Shown here piece by piece: positions 43,572 to 52,084 of a DNA stretch of 62,252 nt. Both the position numbers and the translations under genes were made by a program. The DNA comes from a virus. The notes under the pieces were generated by a model, which saw only the letters and a program-made list of their open reading frames with translations, had not been told where the DNA came from and did not search any database. Position 1 is the stretch's first letter. Each line of letters starts with the position of its first letter. Where the stretch lies: positions 1-62,252 of IMG/VR virus record IMGVR_UViG_3300036790_000814; one strand, given 5' to 3'.

Positions 43572-44496
43572 GATCAAAACCCAAAGGGCCGACGTGTATG
43601 ACCGCGTGACGGCAAAAATCATCGAGTTTCTTGAAGCTGGCGCCCCGCTCTGTGAGCGATTGTGGATTGGCGGCCCTCCCTCCATTCCCCTCCGGGTCAA
43701 CAACAAGGCATATCGGGGCATAAACCAATTAGTGCTTTTCGTCGGCGCCATTGAGAACGGCTACGGCTTGGGCCACTGGCTTACCTACAAATCAGCCAAG
43801 GGCCTCGGCGGCCAGGTGCGCAAAGGCGAGAAGGGCGAACTGGTCGTCTATGCCGATTCGTTCATCAAGCCCGTCGAAAACAAGAATACCGGCGAGACGG
43901 AAGATCGGGAGCTGTGGTTCCTCAAGGGATACACGGTCTTCAACGCGCAGCAGATCGACGGCCTGCCCGCCGCATTCTATCAACGCCCAACCATCAAGCT
44001 GATGGAGAAGCCGGAAAAGCTGGAAGCCGTAAAGCGCTTCGTTGCCAACACGGGCGCGAAGATCATCGACGGTGGCACGCAGGCTTTCTACCGGCCATCA
44101 ACCGATGAGATCCACATGCCGGACTATGAGCGGTTTACGAGCCGCGAGGCATGGCATAGCGTGGAACTCCACGAACTCGGCCATTGGTGCGCCCATTCGA
44201 GCCGTCTCAACCAGCCTCTCGGCGGTGACAAGCGCAGCAAAGCTTATGGGATCGAGGAACTGAATGCTGAGATAACGAGTGCGTTCCTTTGTGCGTCATT
44301 GGAAATCACGCCGGAAGTCCGAACCGACCATTCAGCTTACTTGGCTGCTTGGTTGGGCATTCTCCGAGAGGATAATCGTGCAATCTTTGCTGCCGCTAGG
44401 GAGGCGCAACGGCGGACTGATTATCTGTTCGGTCTGCAACCTGGTCGCCCTCAGGAAGACGGCGGCGGTTCCGACGCGCCTGACGATCCGGCATGA
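43564..44496 (+). CDS. ardC: ArdC-like antirestriction/ssDNA-binding protein (310 aa)
   Basis: The N-terminal domain is the DUF1738-type ssDNA-binding part: NNKAYRGINQLVLF, SAKGLGGQVRKGEKG, FLKGYTVFNAQQIDGLP. The C-terminal part has the metallopeptidase motif HELGHW (H-E-x-x-H type; about residues 203-208). ArdC proteins of conjugative plasmids bind entering ssDNA and protect it from restriction. Its presence supports real conjugal entry of this element. Confidence 0.8.
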   Translation: MNEIKTQRADVYDRVTAKIIEFLEAGAPLCERLWIGGPPSIPLRVNNKAYRGINQLVLFVGAIENGYGLGHWLTYKSAKGLGGQVRKGEKGELVVYADSFIKPVENKNTGETEDRELWFLKGYTVFNAQQIDGLPAAFYQRPTIKLMEKPEKLEAVKRFVANTGAKIIDGGTQAFYRPSTDEIHMPDYERFTSREAWHSVELHELGHWCAHSSRLNQPLGGDKRSKAYGIEELNAEITSAFLCASLEITPEVRTDHSAYLAAWLGILREDNRAIFAAAREAQRRTDYLFGLQPGRPQEDGGGSDAPDDPA

Positions 44497-44807
44497 GCCA
44501 GGACGCCTTCGACCGGATGGTGGCCCGATTCCGTGCACGGATGGCGCACCTGCGCGAAACCCACGCCCGCCAAGGCTACCTCTATGCCGAGCACCAGAAG
44601 GATTCCGGCTATGCCATCCTGTTGACGCCGGAGCCGTCCGGCGACGCAACCTGGCGCGTAACCTCGTTCCAAGCCGGCCAGCCGATCGGGCACCGGCAGT
44701 ACGATGTCCTGGAAGGCCGCGGCCCGGCGTTCAACGCCTTGCAGGAGTTCGCTGGGACGAATTGGCGCCTGGTGCAGAGATACTGGCCGCCGACTGACCC
44801 GACTTAG
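44493..44807 (+). CDS. Hypothetical protein of the ArdC operon (104 aa)
   Basis: ATGA overlap with ardC. Mixed alpha/beta, ends in a Tyr/Trp-rich stretch (FAGTNWRLVQRYWPP). No family recognised; same module. Confidence 0.6.
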   Translation: MSQDAFDRMVARFRARMAHLRETHARQGYLYAEHQKDSGYAILLTPEPSGDATWRVTSFQAGQPIGHRQYDVLEGRGPAFNALQEFAGTNWRLVQRYWPPTDPT

Positions 44808-44810
44808 CGC

Positions 44811-45338
44811 TCAACCGGTCGAGTAGAAGAGGCGGATTGCACGAACCGCGATAGAAGGCACCATGCGGAACATGGTGGTGATGAGGCGATAGCGACATAT
44901 CCACACCCCCTTCGTGGCGCCGAATGTCTTTACCAGCGTCGCAAGCTCCTCATGGTGGTCGCCGAGATACTCGTCAATCCGGCCTTTCGGCGCGGTGAGG
45001 GCGATCAGCATTTCGCATCCGCCAAGTTGAGGAATCTGGACGAGCCGTGGTCTGAGGAAGTTGGGGTGAGCGAAACCGCTCCCAGGCGCCAACGATCTGC
45101 GGCCGTGATGCTTGACTTGGATAAACGTACCGGCGGCGACAGCATCCGGCTTTCCCTCGTTCTCCTCGAAGCTGTCCAGCAATATCAGGTTCCCAAGATC
45201 TGCAGACAGTGCTGTGTCGAAGGCTCTCAGATGGTCTGCATCGAGATGTGTCAGAAAGACACGGGTGATGGCATCGACGCTGACGGTGTTGTCCCGACCA
45301 CCATCCTTACCGTTCATCAGCCGCGAGAAGAGGCTCAC
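44811..45338 (-). CDS. Hypothetical protein paired with PadR (175 aa)
   Basis: Translationally coupled to the PadR gene (4-bp overlap, ATGA). It has long helices, a His/Lys/Arg-rich middle and a hydrophobic C-terminus. PadR-linked target genes often encode stress or membrane factors; I cannot name this one. Confidence 0.6.
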   Translation of the reverse strand: MSLFSRLMNGKDGGRDNTVSVDAITRVFLTHLDADHLRAFDTALSADLGNLILLDSFEENEGKPDAVAAGTFIQVKHHGRRSLAPGSGFAHPNFLRPRLVQIPQLGGCEMLIALTAPKGRIDEYLGDHHEELATLVKTFGATKGVWICRYRLITTMFRMVPSIAVRAIRLFYSTG

Positions 45339-45655
45339 GAAAGGCCTCCCGCGGCCACCAAGCCGCTCTGGAACCGGCTTGCGAACCTCTCGGCGGCCAA
45401 CTGACCAGGCGCTTCGATCCGGTACAGCCGCTTCCGCCTTCCGCCGCGCTCGGCCGTTCCCTCAGTCCACCAGGACGAAATCATCCCCTTGGCTTCCAGC
45501 CTCTCCAGCGCCGTGTAGACGGAACCCAGGCTTACCTTGCGTTCCAGCCGCGCCTCCAACCTATCCCTGAGCGACAGCCCATAGGCGTCCCGCGGCTGCT
45601 GGATTAGCGAAGCCAGAAGGTCGAACTCGAACGGGCCTATCGAATCACGCGCCAT
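45335..45655 (-). CDS. PadR-family transcriptional regulator (106 aa)
   Basis: Winged-helix DNA-binding domain: LASLIQQPRDAYGLSLRDRL, then VSLGSVYTALERLEAKGMI, the classical PadR pattern, plus a C-terminal dimer helix. Strong AGGAGCTTCC site at the chosen ATG. It would repress its own two-gene operon. Confidence 0.8.
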   Translation of the reverse strand: MARDSIGPFEFDLLASLIQQPRDAYGLSLRDRLEARLERKVSLGSVYTALERLEAKGMISSWWTEGTAERGGRRKRLYRIEAPGQLAAERFASRFQSGLVAAGGLS

Positions 45656-45668
45656 GGAAGCTCCTTTA

Positions 45669-45685
45669 GTCCTGCGATGTAGGAC
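45669..45685 (-). promoter_or_regulatory. Candidate PadR operator
   Basis: Inverted repeat GTCCT-7 bp-AGGAC just upstream of the padR ribosome site; position suited to autoregulation. Seen by eye. Confidence 0.4.
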
Positions 45686-45819
45686 AAATAGGATCGCAAC
45701 CGCCTCGGCGCAAGTGGGCCGGATGACATTTCTATCTTCCGCCGACACCAGATGAGATGGGAAACATCCCACGATTATCCTTGACGCCCTAGGCTCACCC
45801 CTCGCACGATAACCCCATC

Positions 45820-46203
45820 GTGAGCGACCATGAAGGGCTGGCTCTTGGCGTCGCACTGATCGCCGTCGGCATATGGCTTGCCGCACGCCGCCGTCCTGCG
45901 CGTCTGGTCGATCAGACCGTCTTCATCGTCCGCAACCTCAAGAACCTTCTGGCGATTGCGTTCGCGCTTTTTCTGCTGGCTTGGTGGGCCGGGGCCTTCA
46001 GTAATGACCAGGTTGAGCGTTGGTGGGAGCGCTTCTGGGATGAGGCCGCGCGTATCCCGTTCCTGGTCTTCCTTGCCTTCATCGTCGGCGCTCCGGCGGT
46101 CTGGCACTGGATCAACCGGGCGTACACCCTTCGGGGACCGCCGCAGATGCCGCCGCCACGTAGCAAACCCTACGGCTGGCGTAAGCCGGGCAACCGGGTT
46201 TGA
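45820..46203 (+). CDS. Membrane partner of the coupling protein (127 aa)
   Basis: GTG start at 45820. Three hydrophobic segments (about 7-22, 43-60, 80-98) and a proline-rich tail, overlapping the ATPase gene by TTGA. Full-length VirD4 proteins carry such N-terminal spans themselves, whereas the next gene has none. A separate anchor subunit is therefore plausible. Confidence 0.6.
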   Translation: MSDHEGLALGVALIAVGIWLAARRRPARLVDQTVFIVRNLKNLLAIAFALFLLAWWAGAFSNDQVERWWERFWDEAARIPFLVFLAFIVGAPAVWHWINRAYTLRGPPQMPPPRSKPYGWRKPGNRV

Positions 46204-47513
46204 ACGTCTGGGCGACCAACGGCGGAATCTATCTCGGCTGCCCGGCGGACAGCCCGCAGGGTGACTGGCGCGGCAACGCTGGCGTCGAGCATCGGTATGA
46301 TGGTGATCGGCACATCCTCCTGCTCGGCCCCAACGGTAGCGGTAAAACAAGGCGTCTGCTCTATCCGAACCTGCTTTCCCTCCAGCGCTGGTCGGTCCTC
46401 GTTGTCGATCCCAAGGGCCTGCTGGCAGGACTGACAATCAACCAGCGTATTGGGACCAAGATCGTCCTCGATCCGTTCAAGGTGACCTCCCTTCCCTCCG
46501 CCGGCTTCAATCCGCTATCGGCACTAAACTCTGCGGACGACACCTTTCCCGATGACTGCCTCGGTATCGCCCGGTCGCTGATTCAGATTGAGGGCTCCGA
46601 ACCGCACTGGTCGGCCTCGGCGCAAGATTGGGTGTGCGCTCTCATCATGTATGAGAAGCTCAAGCATGGTGACGCGGCAACGCTGGTCGGCGTGCGCAAG
46701 AATCTCGGCGGCAGCCAGGCGGATACCCGACAACTCGCGGCAGATATGTGCGTCCTTGGCGACGAGGAAGACTGTGGCGAGCTCGTCATCAAGGCCTCGC
46801 GATTCCTCGATATCAACGAGGAGTCGAAGGAACTGAACAGCATCCTCTCCACCGCTCTAACGCAGACGCGATGGCTGGACAGCCGCCCGATCAAGGCCGA
46901 TTTGAGCGGCGGTACGTTCGATTTCGCGACGATGAAAGACCGTCCGGTCACGGTCTACCTGGTGCTTCCCCCGAACCGCTTGGTCACGCACGGGCCGTGG
47001 CTCCGGCTGATGATTACCGCCGTGCTCCAGCCGCTTTTGCGGGAGGTGAAACCTTCAGCGACGCCCGTCCTGTTCATGCTGGACGAATTTGCCCAGCTCG
47101 GCCATCTGCCGGTGATCGAGGAGAATCTGGCGGTGATGCGCGAGTACGGCGTCAAGCTCTGGCCCGTGTTTCAAGACGTGGCGCAGGGACAGGCGATCTA
47201 CGGCAAGCGCTGGCCATCGTTCCTGAGCAACAGCGGCATTGTCCAAAGTTTCTCGGCCATGGATGTCGATACCGCCGAACTGCTCTCCAAACGCTCGGGG
47301 CAGACATCCGAATGGATCGAGGTGCCTTCCGAAAGCCGAAATCTCGGCCGCGAGTTGAGCCGGTCGGTCAGCGCCGCCGCACAAGTGATCCAACGCCCTG
47401 TCCTCTGGCCGCACGACCTGATGGATATGGATGACGGCTATACCGTCATCTATTCACACCGGGCCAAAGGGCCGGTTTTTGCGTTTGCGCCGTGGCCGTC
47501 CGCCCTTGGCTGA
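46200..47513 (+). CDS. VirD4/TraG-type coupling ATPase without membrane domain (437 aa)
   Basis: TTG start. Walker A GPNGSGKT at 43-50 and Walker B LFMLDEFAQLG at 291-301. SNSGIVQSF and the DPFKVTSLPSAGFNPL region are typical of T4CP. It would bring the relaxase-DNA complex to a type IV channel. At 437 aa it is shorter than the usual 550-700 aa, and the N-terminal membrane part is missing. No mating-pair genes are in the window, so it would use a foreign channel. Confidence 0.85.
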   Translation: MNVWATNGGIYLGCPADSPQGDWRGNAGVEHRYDGDRHILLLGPNGSGKTRRLLYPNLLSLQRWSVLVVDPKGLLAGLTINQRIGTKIVLDPFKVTSLPSAGFNPLSALNSADDTFPDDCLGIARSLIQIEGSEPHWSASAQDWVCALIMYEKLKHGDAATLVGVRKNLGGSQADTRQLAADMCVLGDEEDCGELVIKASRFLDINEESKELNSILSTALTQTRWLDSRPIKADLSGGTFDFATMKDRPVTVYLVLPPNRLVTHGPWLRLMITAVLQPLLREVKPSATPVLFMLDEFAQLGHLPVIEENLAVMREYGVKLWPVFQDVAQGQAIYGKRWPSFLSNSGIVQSFSAMDVDTAELLSKRSGQTSEWIEVPSESRNLGRELSRSVSAAAQVIQRPVLWPHDLMDMDDGYTVIYSHRAKGPVFAFAPWPSALG

Positions 47514-47751
47514 CCCTCCCAGCATTTCGGCGCTGCGGCAGGCTTCGTGGTCATTCTCTTGTGTGATTTTCTGATAGCAGAATGAGCATATCGTCTTGTC
47601 AGAATGGGAATCCGCCCAGGATCGGCTGTGCCGGAGCGGGCGCGGCTTTGGCGTCCACTGCGTCAGTGCGCGCGCACCGCGGCGGAACGTCGGGCTGCGG
47701 GTTTCGCGTTCGCCTGTCCCGCCCCTGCGCCGCCGCGCGACAGGCGGGGGA

Positions 47752-49650
47752 TTATCTCCCCCTTCCCCCCCTGTTCTGGCCGCGCTGCGCCTGTTTGGAT
47801 TGGGTCGGGCCGTCCGTAGTCTTCCCTTCGGCCCTGATCTTGTCGATCTTCTCGCGCATCGCGGGCGTGATGTGCCCGCGCTGTTCGTCCTTGCGCTCGT
47901 CGGCCTCAGCCGCCTTCGCCAACGTCTCGCGCGCGGCCGCCAGGTCGGCGCGGGTATGCTGCCCCTGCCCTCCCCGGTTGACCGCGCGCTCGGTCGCCAC
48001 ACCCTCATCGGCCGGTATCGTTCCTTGAGAGAGTTCCTCACGTGGCGCCTTCCGGGCCTCGTGGCCTTCCTGAAGCTTTTGGACCAATTGGGTAGGCAGG
48101 CCGGTGTTGGCCAAATCCTCGCGGAATTTTTCGACAACCCCCTCACGAACCTGTCTGGAAAGCTGCGTTCGGTATTCTCGCAGTTCCTCCGCGTAGCCCT
48201 CGCAGGCGTCGGCTTCCTGCACGGTGGCGATGGCGGACGGGTGATCCATGTTCCGCGTCGCGACCTGAGTGTAAGAGGCAATGCGCCGATCCGTTAGCGC
48301 CCGATATTCGTACCACTCGATATGCCGGTTGGTGCGCAGCAGTTCACGTTGAACGGGATCGGCTTCCTGTGCCTCCTGCCCCCGATACCAGTCTTGCTTT
48401 TCGGCGAAGGCCGCGTACTCGGCGCGCGCGGCGCTCGACAGTACAGTGTAGACATCGGCGGATGTGGTGGAAGCCGACAGCGCGGATGCGTAGCGCGAAT
48501 GCGCGTCGGCCGGTTCCCCGTTTCGCTCCAGCTCGGCGGTATGGCCGTCCCGCGTCCTCTTCCATCGTTCGGCCTCGCGGATCTCCGCCTCGCGCCTGGT
48601 CTCAAACGTCCTGAGTTCTTCGCCGCGCGTCAGTTGGTCCTGAATGAGCGCGGTGCGCTCCGCCCGCAGGTGATCGAGGCGTTCCTGCTGAAGCCGTACC
48701 TGCTTATCGTTGTCGTCGCCGGCCGGAATGTCGGGCCGCCCCGCGAGCCTCGGATCCGCTTCGCGCTTACGCTCGTCCTGGTCGTGTCCGGAGTCATCGC
48801 TCATCCCGCTCCCCTTCCCAGCTCTCTTGCGGCGCTCGTCTTCGAGGATGATGATTTCGGCAGTGAGTTTCGCCTGCTCGGCCTTCAGTTCATTTAGTTC
48901 AGCGTGGTGCCGCCGGTTGCGCGCTTTGACGGCCCGATTGTGCTCGCCGGTCGCCGTCGGCGCCCCGTCGAGCTCGGCCTGGTTCTGTTTGTTCCCCAGA
49001 TGCTTGGTCGGCTCAAGATCGATGCCCTGCTTGTCGTAGGTCTCGTGGGAAACCCGTTCACCGGATCCGATCAGCTCAAGGCGCTCGTTCAACACCGAGG
49101 CGAACATCTTCCGCTGCCAGATGGTTTCCTCAACCCGGGTTTTCTTGTCGGTGATCTCGCGCGCTTTCGCGCCGAACCCCTCCGGCCCGACGCGCCGCAT
49201 GTTGTAGCCGAGATGGATGTGCCAGTTCCGGTCGTCGCCGTGGTCGGTCGGCTTGTGAACCGCCCAAGTGACCATGACGCCATAGCGCTGGCTGATCTCC
49301 CGCGCCATGCGCTGCGCTACGTCGATATGGTCGCTCTCCGCAAACTCCCGCGAACTGGCAAGATTCCAGTGGTTGGCGACGTGGCTATTGATGCGCTTTT
49401 CAGAAGCCTCGACCGCGTTCCAGGCTTTGCCAAGCTGGTCATCATCGGTCAGGTAGGCCTGAGCACCAGACGGTGCGACTGTCCCCCAACCCGACACCTC
49501 ACCCGGATGGTTCCTCTTGCACCAGGTGCCGGTGCGTTCGTCCTTCAGGGTCTCGCCGGTCATGTAGGCCGCAAGGCCAACCGCCGACTTGCCTTCGCTC
49601 CGGCTCACGGCATCGATGTGGGCATGGTACCATGTCACGGGGACGGACAT
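47752..49650 (-). CDS. MobA/MobL-family (MOBQ) relaxase (632 aa)
   Basis: The N-terminal relaxase has SAVGLAAYMTGE with a candidate catalytic Tyr29, and the metal triad as NWHIHLGYN (H144, H146, N150). The long C-terminus is coiled coil with charged heptads. MOBQ enzymes nick oriT and stay bound to the 5' end. Divergent from the accessory gene 49818-50144, with oriT-like DNA between them. Confidence 0.88.
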   Translation of the reverse strand: MSVPVTWYHAHIDAVSRSEGKSAVGLAAYMTGETLKDERTGTWCKRNHPGEVSGWGTVAPSGAQAYLTDDDQLGKAWNAVEASEKRINSHVANHWNLASSREFAESDHIDVAQRMAREISQRYGVMVTWAVHKPTDHGDDRNWHIHLGYNMRRVGPEGFGAKAREITDKKTRVEETIWQRKMFASVLNERLELIGSGERVSHETYDKQGIDLEPTKHLGNKQNQAELDGAPTATGEHNRAVKARNRRHHAELNELKAEQAKLTAEIIILEDERRKRAGKGSGMSDDSGHDQDERKREADPRLAGRPDIPAGDDNDKQVRLQQERLDHLRAERTALIQDQLTRGEELRTFETRREAEIREAERWKRTRDGHTAELERNGEPADAHSRYASALSASTTSADVYTVLSSAARAEYAAFAEKQDWYRGQEAQEADPVQRELLRTNRHIEWYEYRALTDRRIASYTQVATRNMDHPSAIATVQEADACEGYAEELREYRTQLSRQVREGVVEKFREDLANTGLPTQLVQKLQEGHEARKAPREELSQGTIPADEGVATERAVNRGGQGQHTRADLAAARETLAKAAEADERKDEQRGHITPAMREKIDKIRAEGKTTDGPTQSKQAQRGQNRGGRGR

Positions 49651-49667
49651 TATTTGCTTCCTGCCTC

Positions 49668-49700
49668 TGCAAACGCGTGCGTTTGCAAAAGTGCGCTAAC
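49668..49700 (+). other. oriT: Candidate origin of transfer (oriT), RSF1010-like
   Basis: Perfect inverted repeat TGCAAACGC-GT-GCGTTTGCA (49668-49687) followed by AAAGTGCGC (49688-49696). The MOBQ nic region of RSF1010 reads TAAGTGCG then CCCT after an inverted repeat. Here AAGTGCG ends 8 bp after the repeat, the same spacing; the nick would fall about 49695/49696 on this strand. It lies between the relaxase and its probable accessory gene. Confidence 0.7.
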
Positions 49701-49817
49701 CCTTCTACCGCCGCCTGCTTGCCTCTGCTCCATCGGCGGGCCTTTCCCCCGAACCATGGTTGCGCCATGATAACAGCGGCATCGCGGGAATGCACGACCA
49801 GAAAAGGGGGTGAGGAC

Positions 49818-50144
49818 GTGGGCGACACACTCGACCGGCTGACGAAGCTGAAGCAGAGGCAGGCGAAGCAGCTAGAAAAAGAGATTCAGGAAGCCACCAA
49901 GCGCAAGCAGTTGGAGAGCCGTATCCGCAGGGAAGAAGCGGCGCTGGCTTTGCGCCTCGCGGGTCTGCTGGGCGAGACGATACGGGACGCAACCCTGACA
50001 CCGGCGGAGCACGAAACCATTGCCGCGATTATCCGCCGCCGTGAGGGGCAGCCGCGGGATTGGGCGAAGGTGCTTGAGTGGTTGGAGGCTTCGGCTCCGA
50101 AGCCATTGCCGCAGGTGGTTACCGAAGCTATCCGGGCGGCCTGA
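49818..50144 (+). CDS. Relaxosome accessory-like protein (108 aa)
   Basis: The GTG start at 49818 follows GGGGGTGAGGAC. Two long charged helices (LKQRQAKQLEKEIQEATKRKQ) make a coiled coil, followed by a short domain with PAEHETIAAIIRRREG. Comparable in place and style to MobC/TraD-type accessory proteins next to MOBQ relaxases. Its end overlaps the convergent gene 50128-50349. Confidence 0.6.
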   Translation: MGDTLDRLTKLKQRQAKQLEKEIQEATKRKQLESRIRREEAALALRLAGLLGETIRDATLTPAEHETIAAIIRRREGQPRDWAKVLEWLEASAPKPLPQVVTEAIRAA

Positions 50145-50349
50145 CGCACGGGTCAACGCCCTGCCATGAGTCTGGGCCGCCGCGTACGCCGCAGACCTGA
50201 CAGACAAGCTGCTGGTCATCCCATTGATGATCGGGCGGCGGTTCTGGGGGCTTCGACGGCGGCAGCTTTCCCCGCTTCCGCTTCTTCGCCATCCGGCGGA
50301 GATACTCCTTTCGGCTGACGGCAATGAAGTATTTGGGGCGGAGTTTCAT
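50128..50349 (-). CDS. Small zinc-knuckle-like protein (73 aa)
   Basis: Very basic middle (RMAKKRKRGKLPPSKPP), then CQVCG and a final Cys. Last gene of the minus operon starting at 53712. Unknown. Confidence 0.6.
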   Translation of the reverse strand: MKLRPKYFIAVSRKEYLRRMAKKRKRGKLPPSKPPEPPPDHQWDDQQLVCQVCGVRGGPDSWQGVDPCVRPPG

Positions 50350-50355
50350 GTCGCC

Positions 50356-51033
50356 CTAGTCGCCCATATCCAACATAATCTGGTCTGGTTGGCGCTGCGC
50401 CTTTTCAATGCGAGCGCAGGCGATGTCGAAGTAGCGAGGCTCAATCTCGATTCCGACGAACGCTCTTCCTTTTCGCACGCAAGCAACGCCACATGTGCCG
50501 CTGCCCATGAACGGGTCGCACACCGTTTCCCCCTCGTCCGAAAACCAGTTCACCAGCCATTCCTGATGTATGAGGGCGCGGCTGCACGGATGGCCGTTCG
50601 GCGGCCTGTCGCCCGGCTGTGCTTTAGGTGAGACGCTTGGGATCACCCGACGTCCGGGGCTGCTTCTCACCGGCTTCCCGAAAACATAGGCCGTCTCGTT
50701 CCCGCCGAGAACGCGGCCGAGGTATCCCGGCATGACGTACTGGCACCATGCCATTTGCTGGAACGGAAGCCGGTCGGAGACGTGCCGCAGAACGCGCGGG
50801 TCGCTGTCGTTTCTCATGCACACTACGAGTTGCCGGAGTTCAGCCGGAAGGGACTGGCAGAAATCTGCAAACAGGCCGTCAGGATCTTCCCACCCCGCCA
50901 AAAGGCCAGTCGGACAGTTCGGCCAAACTGGGTCAGTGATGATCGCCTGTATGCCGGTCAGAACCTTCAAGAGATCGAGCGCGTCACCAAGATAGAGGGT
51001 GCAATTGCCGATAGTTTCCTTGTTGGGAGGCAC
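50356..51033 (-). CDS. DNA methyltransferase, beta class (225 aa)
   Basis: Motif IV as TDPVWPN (about residue 31) and motif I DPFMGSGTCGVAC near residue 185, in the same order as N6-adenine/N4-cytosine enzymes. The DPVW version of DPPY/W is found in phage orphan enzymes. GTG start (51033) behind GGAGAG; the open frame upstream coincides with the neighbouring gene and is not counted. Without a nuclease partner it may protect phage DNA from host restriction. Confidence 0.75.
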   Translation of the reverse strand: MPPNKETIGNCTLYLGDALDLLKVLTGIQAIITDPVWPNCPTGLLAGWEDPDGLFADFCQSLPAELRQLVVCMRNDSDPRVLRHVSDRLPFQQMAWCQYVMPGYLGRVLGGNETAYVFGKPVRSSPGRRVIPSVSPKAQPGDRPPNGHPCSRALIHQEWLVNWFSDEGETVCDPFMGSGTCGVACVRKGRAFVGIEIEPRYFDIACARIEKAQRQPDQIMLDMGD

Positions 51034-51071
51034 GTCACAGTCGCTCTCTCCCGCCTTGGCGGGTGTGGTGG

Positions 51072-51284
51072 TCAATCGGCTAGTAAAACCTCTGCATCTG
51101 GATTCAGGCGGCGGATCTCCGAAAGCACGGTTTCCGGCTTGACCTGTTCGGTGAACGCGGTCGGGATTCCGGTGGTGCCGAATAGCTCCTGTATCTCGGC
51201 GGCAAGGCGTCCGCGTCGATGGTAAGCCATCCAGCAATTGGCCTCGCACTTCAGCAGGATGTTCGGTGCCTTGCGTTCCGTCAC
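51072..51284 (-). CDS. Small hypothetical protein (70 aa)
   Basis: ATGA overlap with the DUF1643 gene (51281-51284). MTERKAPNILLKCEANCW then helices. Unknown. Confidence 0.6.
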   Translation of the reverse strand: MTERKAPNILLKCEANCWMAYHRRGRLAAEIQELFGTTGIPTAFTEQVKPETVLSEIRRLNPDAEVLLAD

Positions 51285-51847
51285 GGATAGACCAGCGGCG
51301 TGAGTGTTCCCGGCAGGTAGAGCGGGTGCTCGGGCGTGCCACTAGCCAGCCGTAAATACCTCAGCTCGGCACCAGCATTTCTCAGCATCAGAATCACATC
51401 AGCAGCGCGCGCACGCAATGACAGGCTTGGCGGTTGGCCATACGCCAACACGACGATTTCAGACCGCGCAGCCATTGCAAGAATTGCCTCGTCGTTGCCC
51501 GGGCCGATAGGATCATCCGGATCACGAAGCCCAAATCTGTTTTGGTCAACATATGCGTGCATGTTGCCGACCAGTTGGCCGCCGTATTGCCATCTGCGAG
51601 CGAAGTTGCCGGTTCGTGTCAGAGTCCTATCGGCGTGCTCAACACACGCCACTGACGGGTTCATCATCAGGAACATCACTAGGGGCCTCGTGGCATCCCA
51701 TATTTCCGACAGCTCATAGCGATAGAGTCCGCATTCGGAAAACCTGGGGGTTACCACAGAGTCATTCGGCCACCGCGGGGGAGGTCGCCTACGTCGAGGC
51801 GCTGCACCCAATAAGTCGGCGGCGGTCGGTATGGTTGTCATCGCCAT
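51281..51847 (-). CDS. DUF1643 protein (188 aa)
   Basis: The family pattern is clear: a CGLYRYELSEIW strand, FLMMNPSVA, then a DRTLTRTGNFARRW box, GNMHAYVDQNRFGL and VLAYGQ. DUF1643 proteins are common in phages and plasmids; their biochemical role is not known to me. Confidence 0.75.
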   Translation of the reverse strand: MAMTTIPTAADLLGAAPRRRRPPPRWPNDSVVTPRFSECGLYRYELSEIWDATRPLVMFLMMNPSVACVEHADRTLTRTGNFARRWQYGGQLVGNMHAYVDQNRFGLRDPDDPIGPGNDEAILAMAARSEIVVLAYGQPPSLSLRARAADVILMLRNAGAELRYLRLASGTPEHPLYLPGTLTPLVYP

Positions 51848-52056
51848 CCTGGTGGTGGTCCTTCCGACAGGATCAGCCGGGCTAGGCCCTCGTTCGCCCC
51901 TCCGGCGCTCGACATGGCGGACTTTTCCCAGCCTTTGGCGCTGCGAACGATAATCATCCGACCGTCGACCGCGTAGCTGCCGAGCTTCTCCATGGTGTCC
52001 CTATCCACCACGTCATTCCAGTAAAGCGGCTCCGTGCGCTTCGGTCTTCTGGCCAT
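51838..52056 (-). CDS. Small hypothetical protein (72 aa)
   Basis: MARRPKRTEPLYWNDVVDRD, then a short beta part (GRMIIVRSAKGW). Overlaps the DUF1643 start by 10 bp. Unknown. Confidence 0.55.
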   Translation of the reverse strand: MARRPKRTEPLYWNDVVDRDTMEKLGSYAVDGRMIIVRSAKGWEKSAMSSAGGANEGLARLILSEGPPPGWR

Positions 52057-52084
52057 GTGGTTGCCTCCGAGTCATGTCGGATAT

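Noticed and set aside
47454-48281. Long minus-strand frame of 275 codons overlapping the relaxase and coupling genes
   Set aside because: Arg/Pro-rich composition typical of an off-frame reading of GC-rich DNA; the relaxase in another frame has clear motifs.
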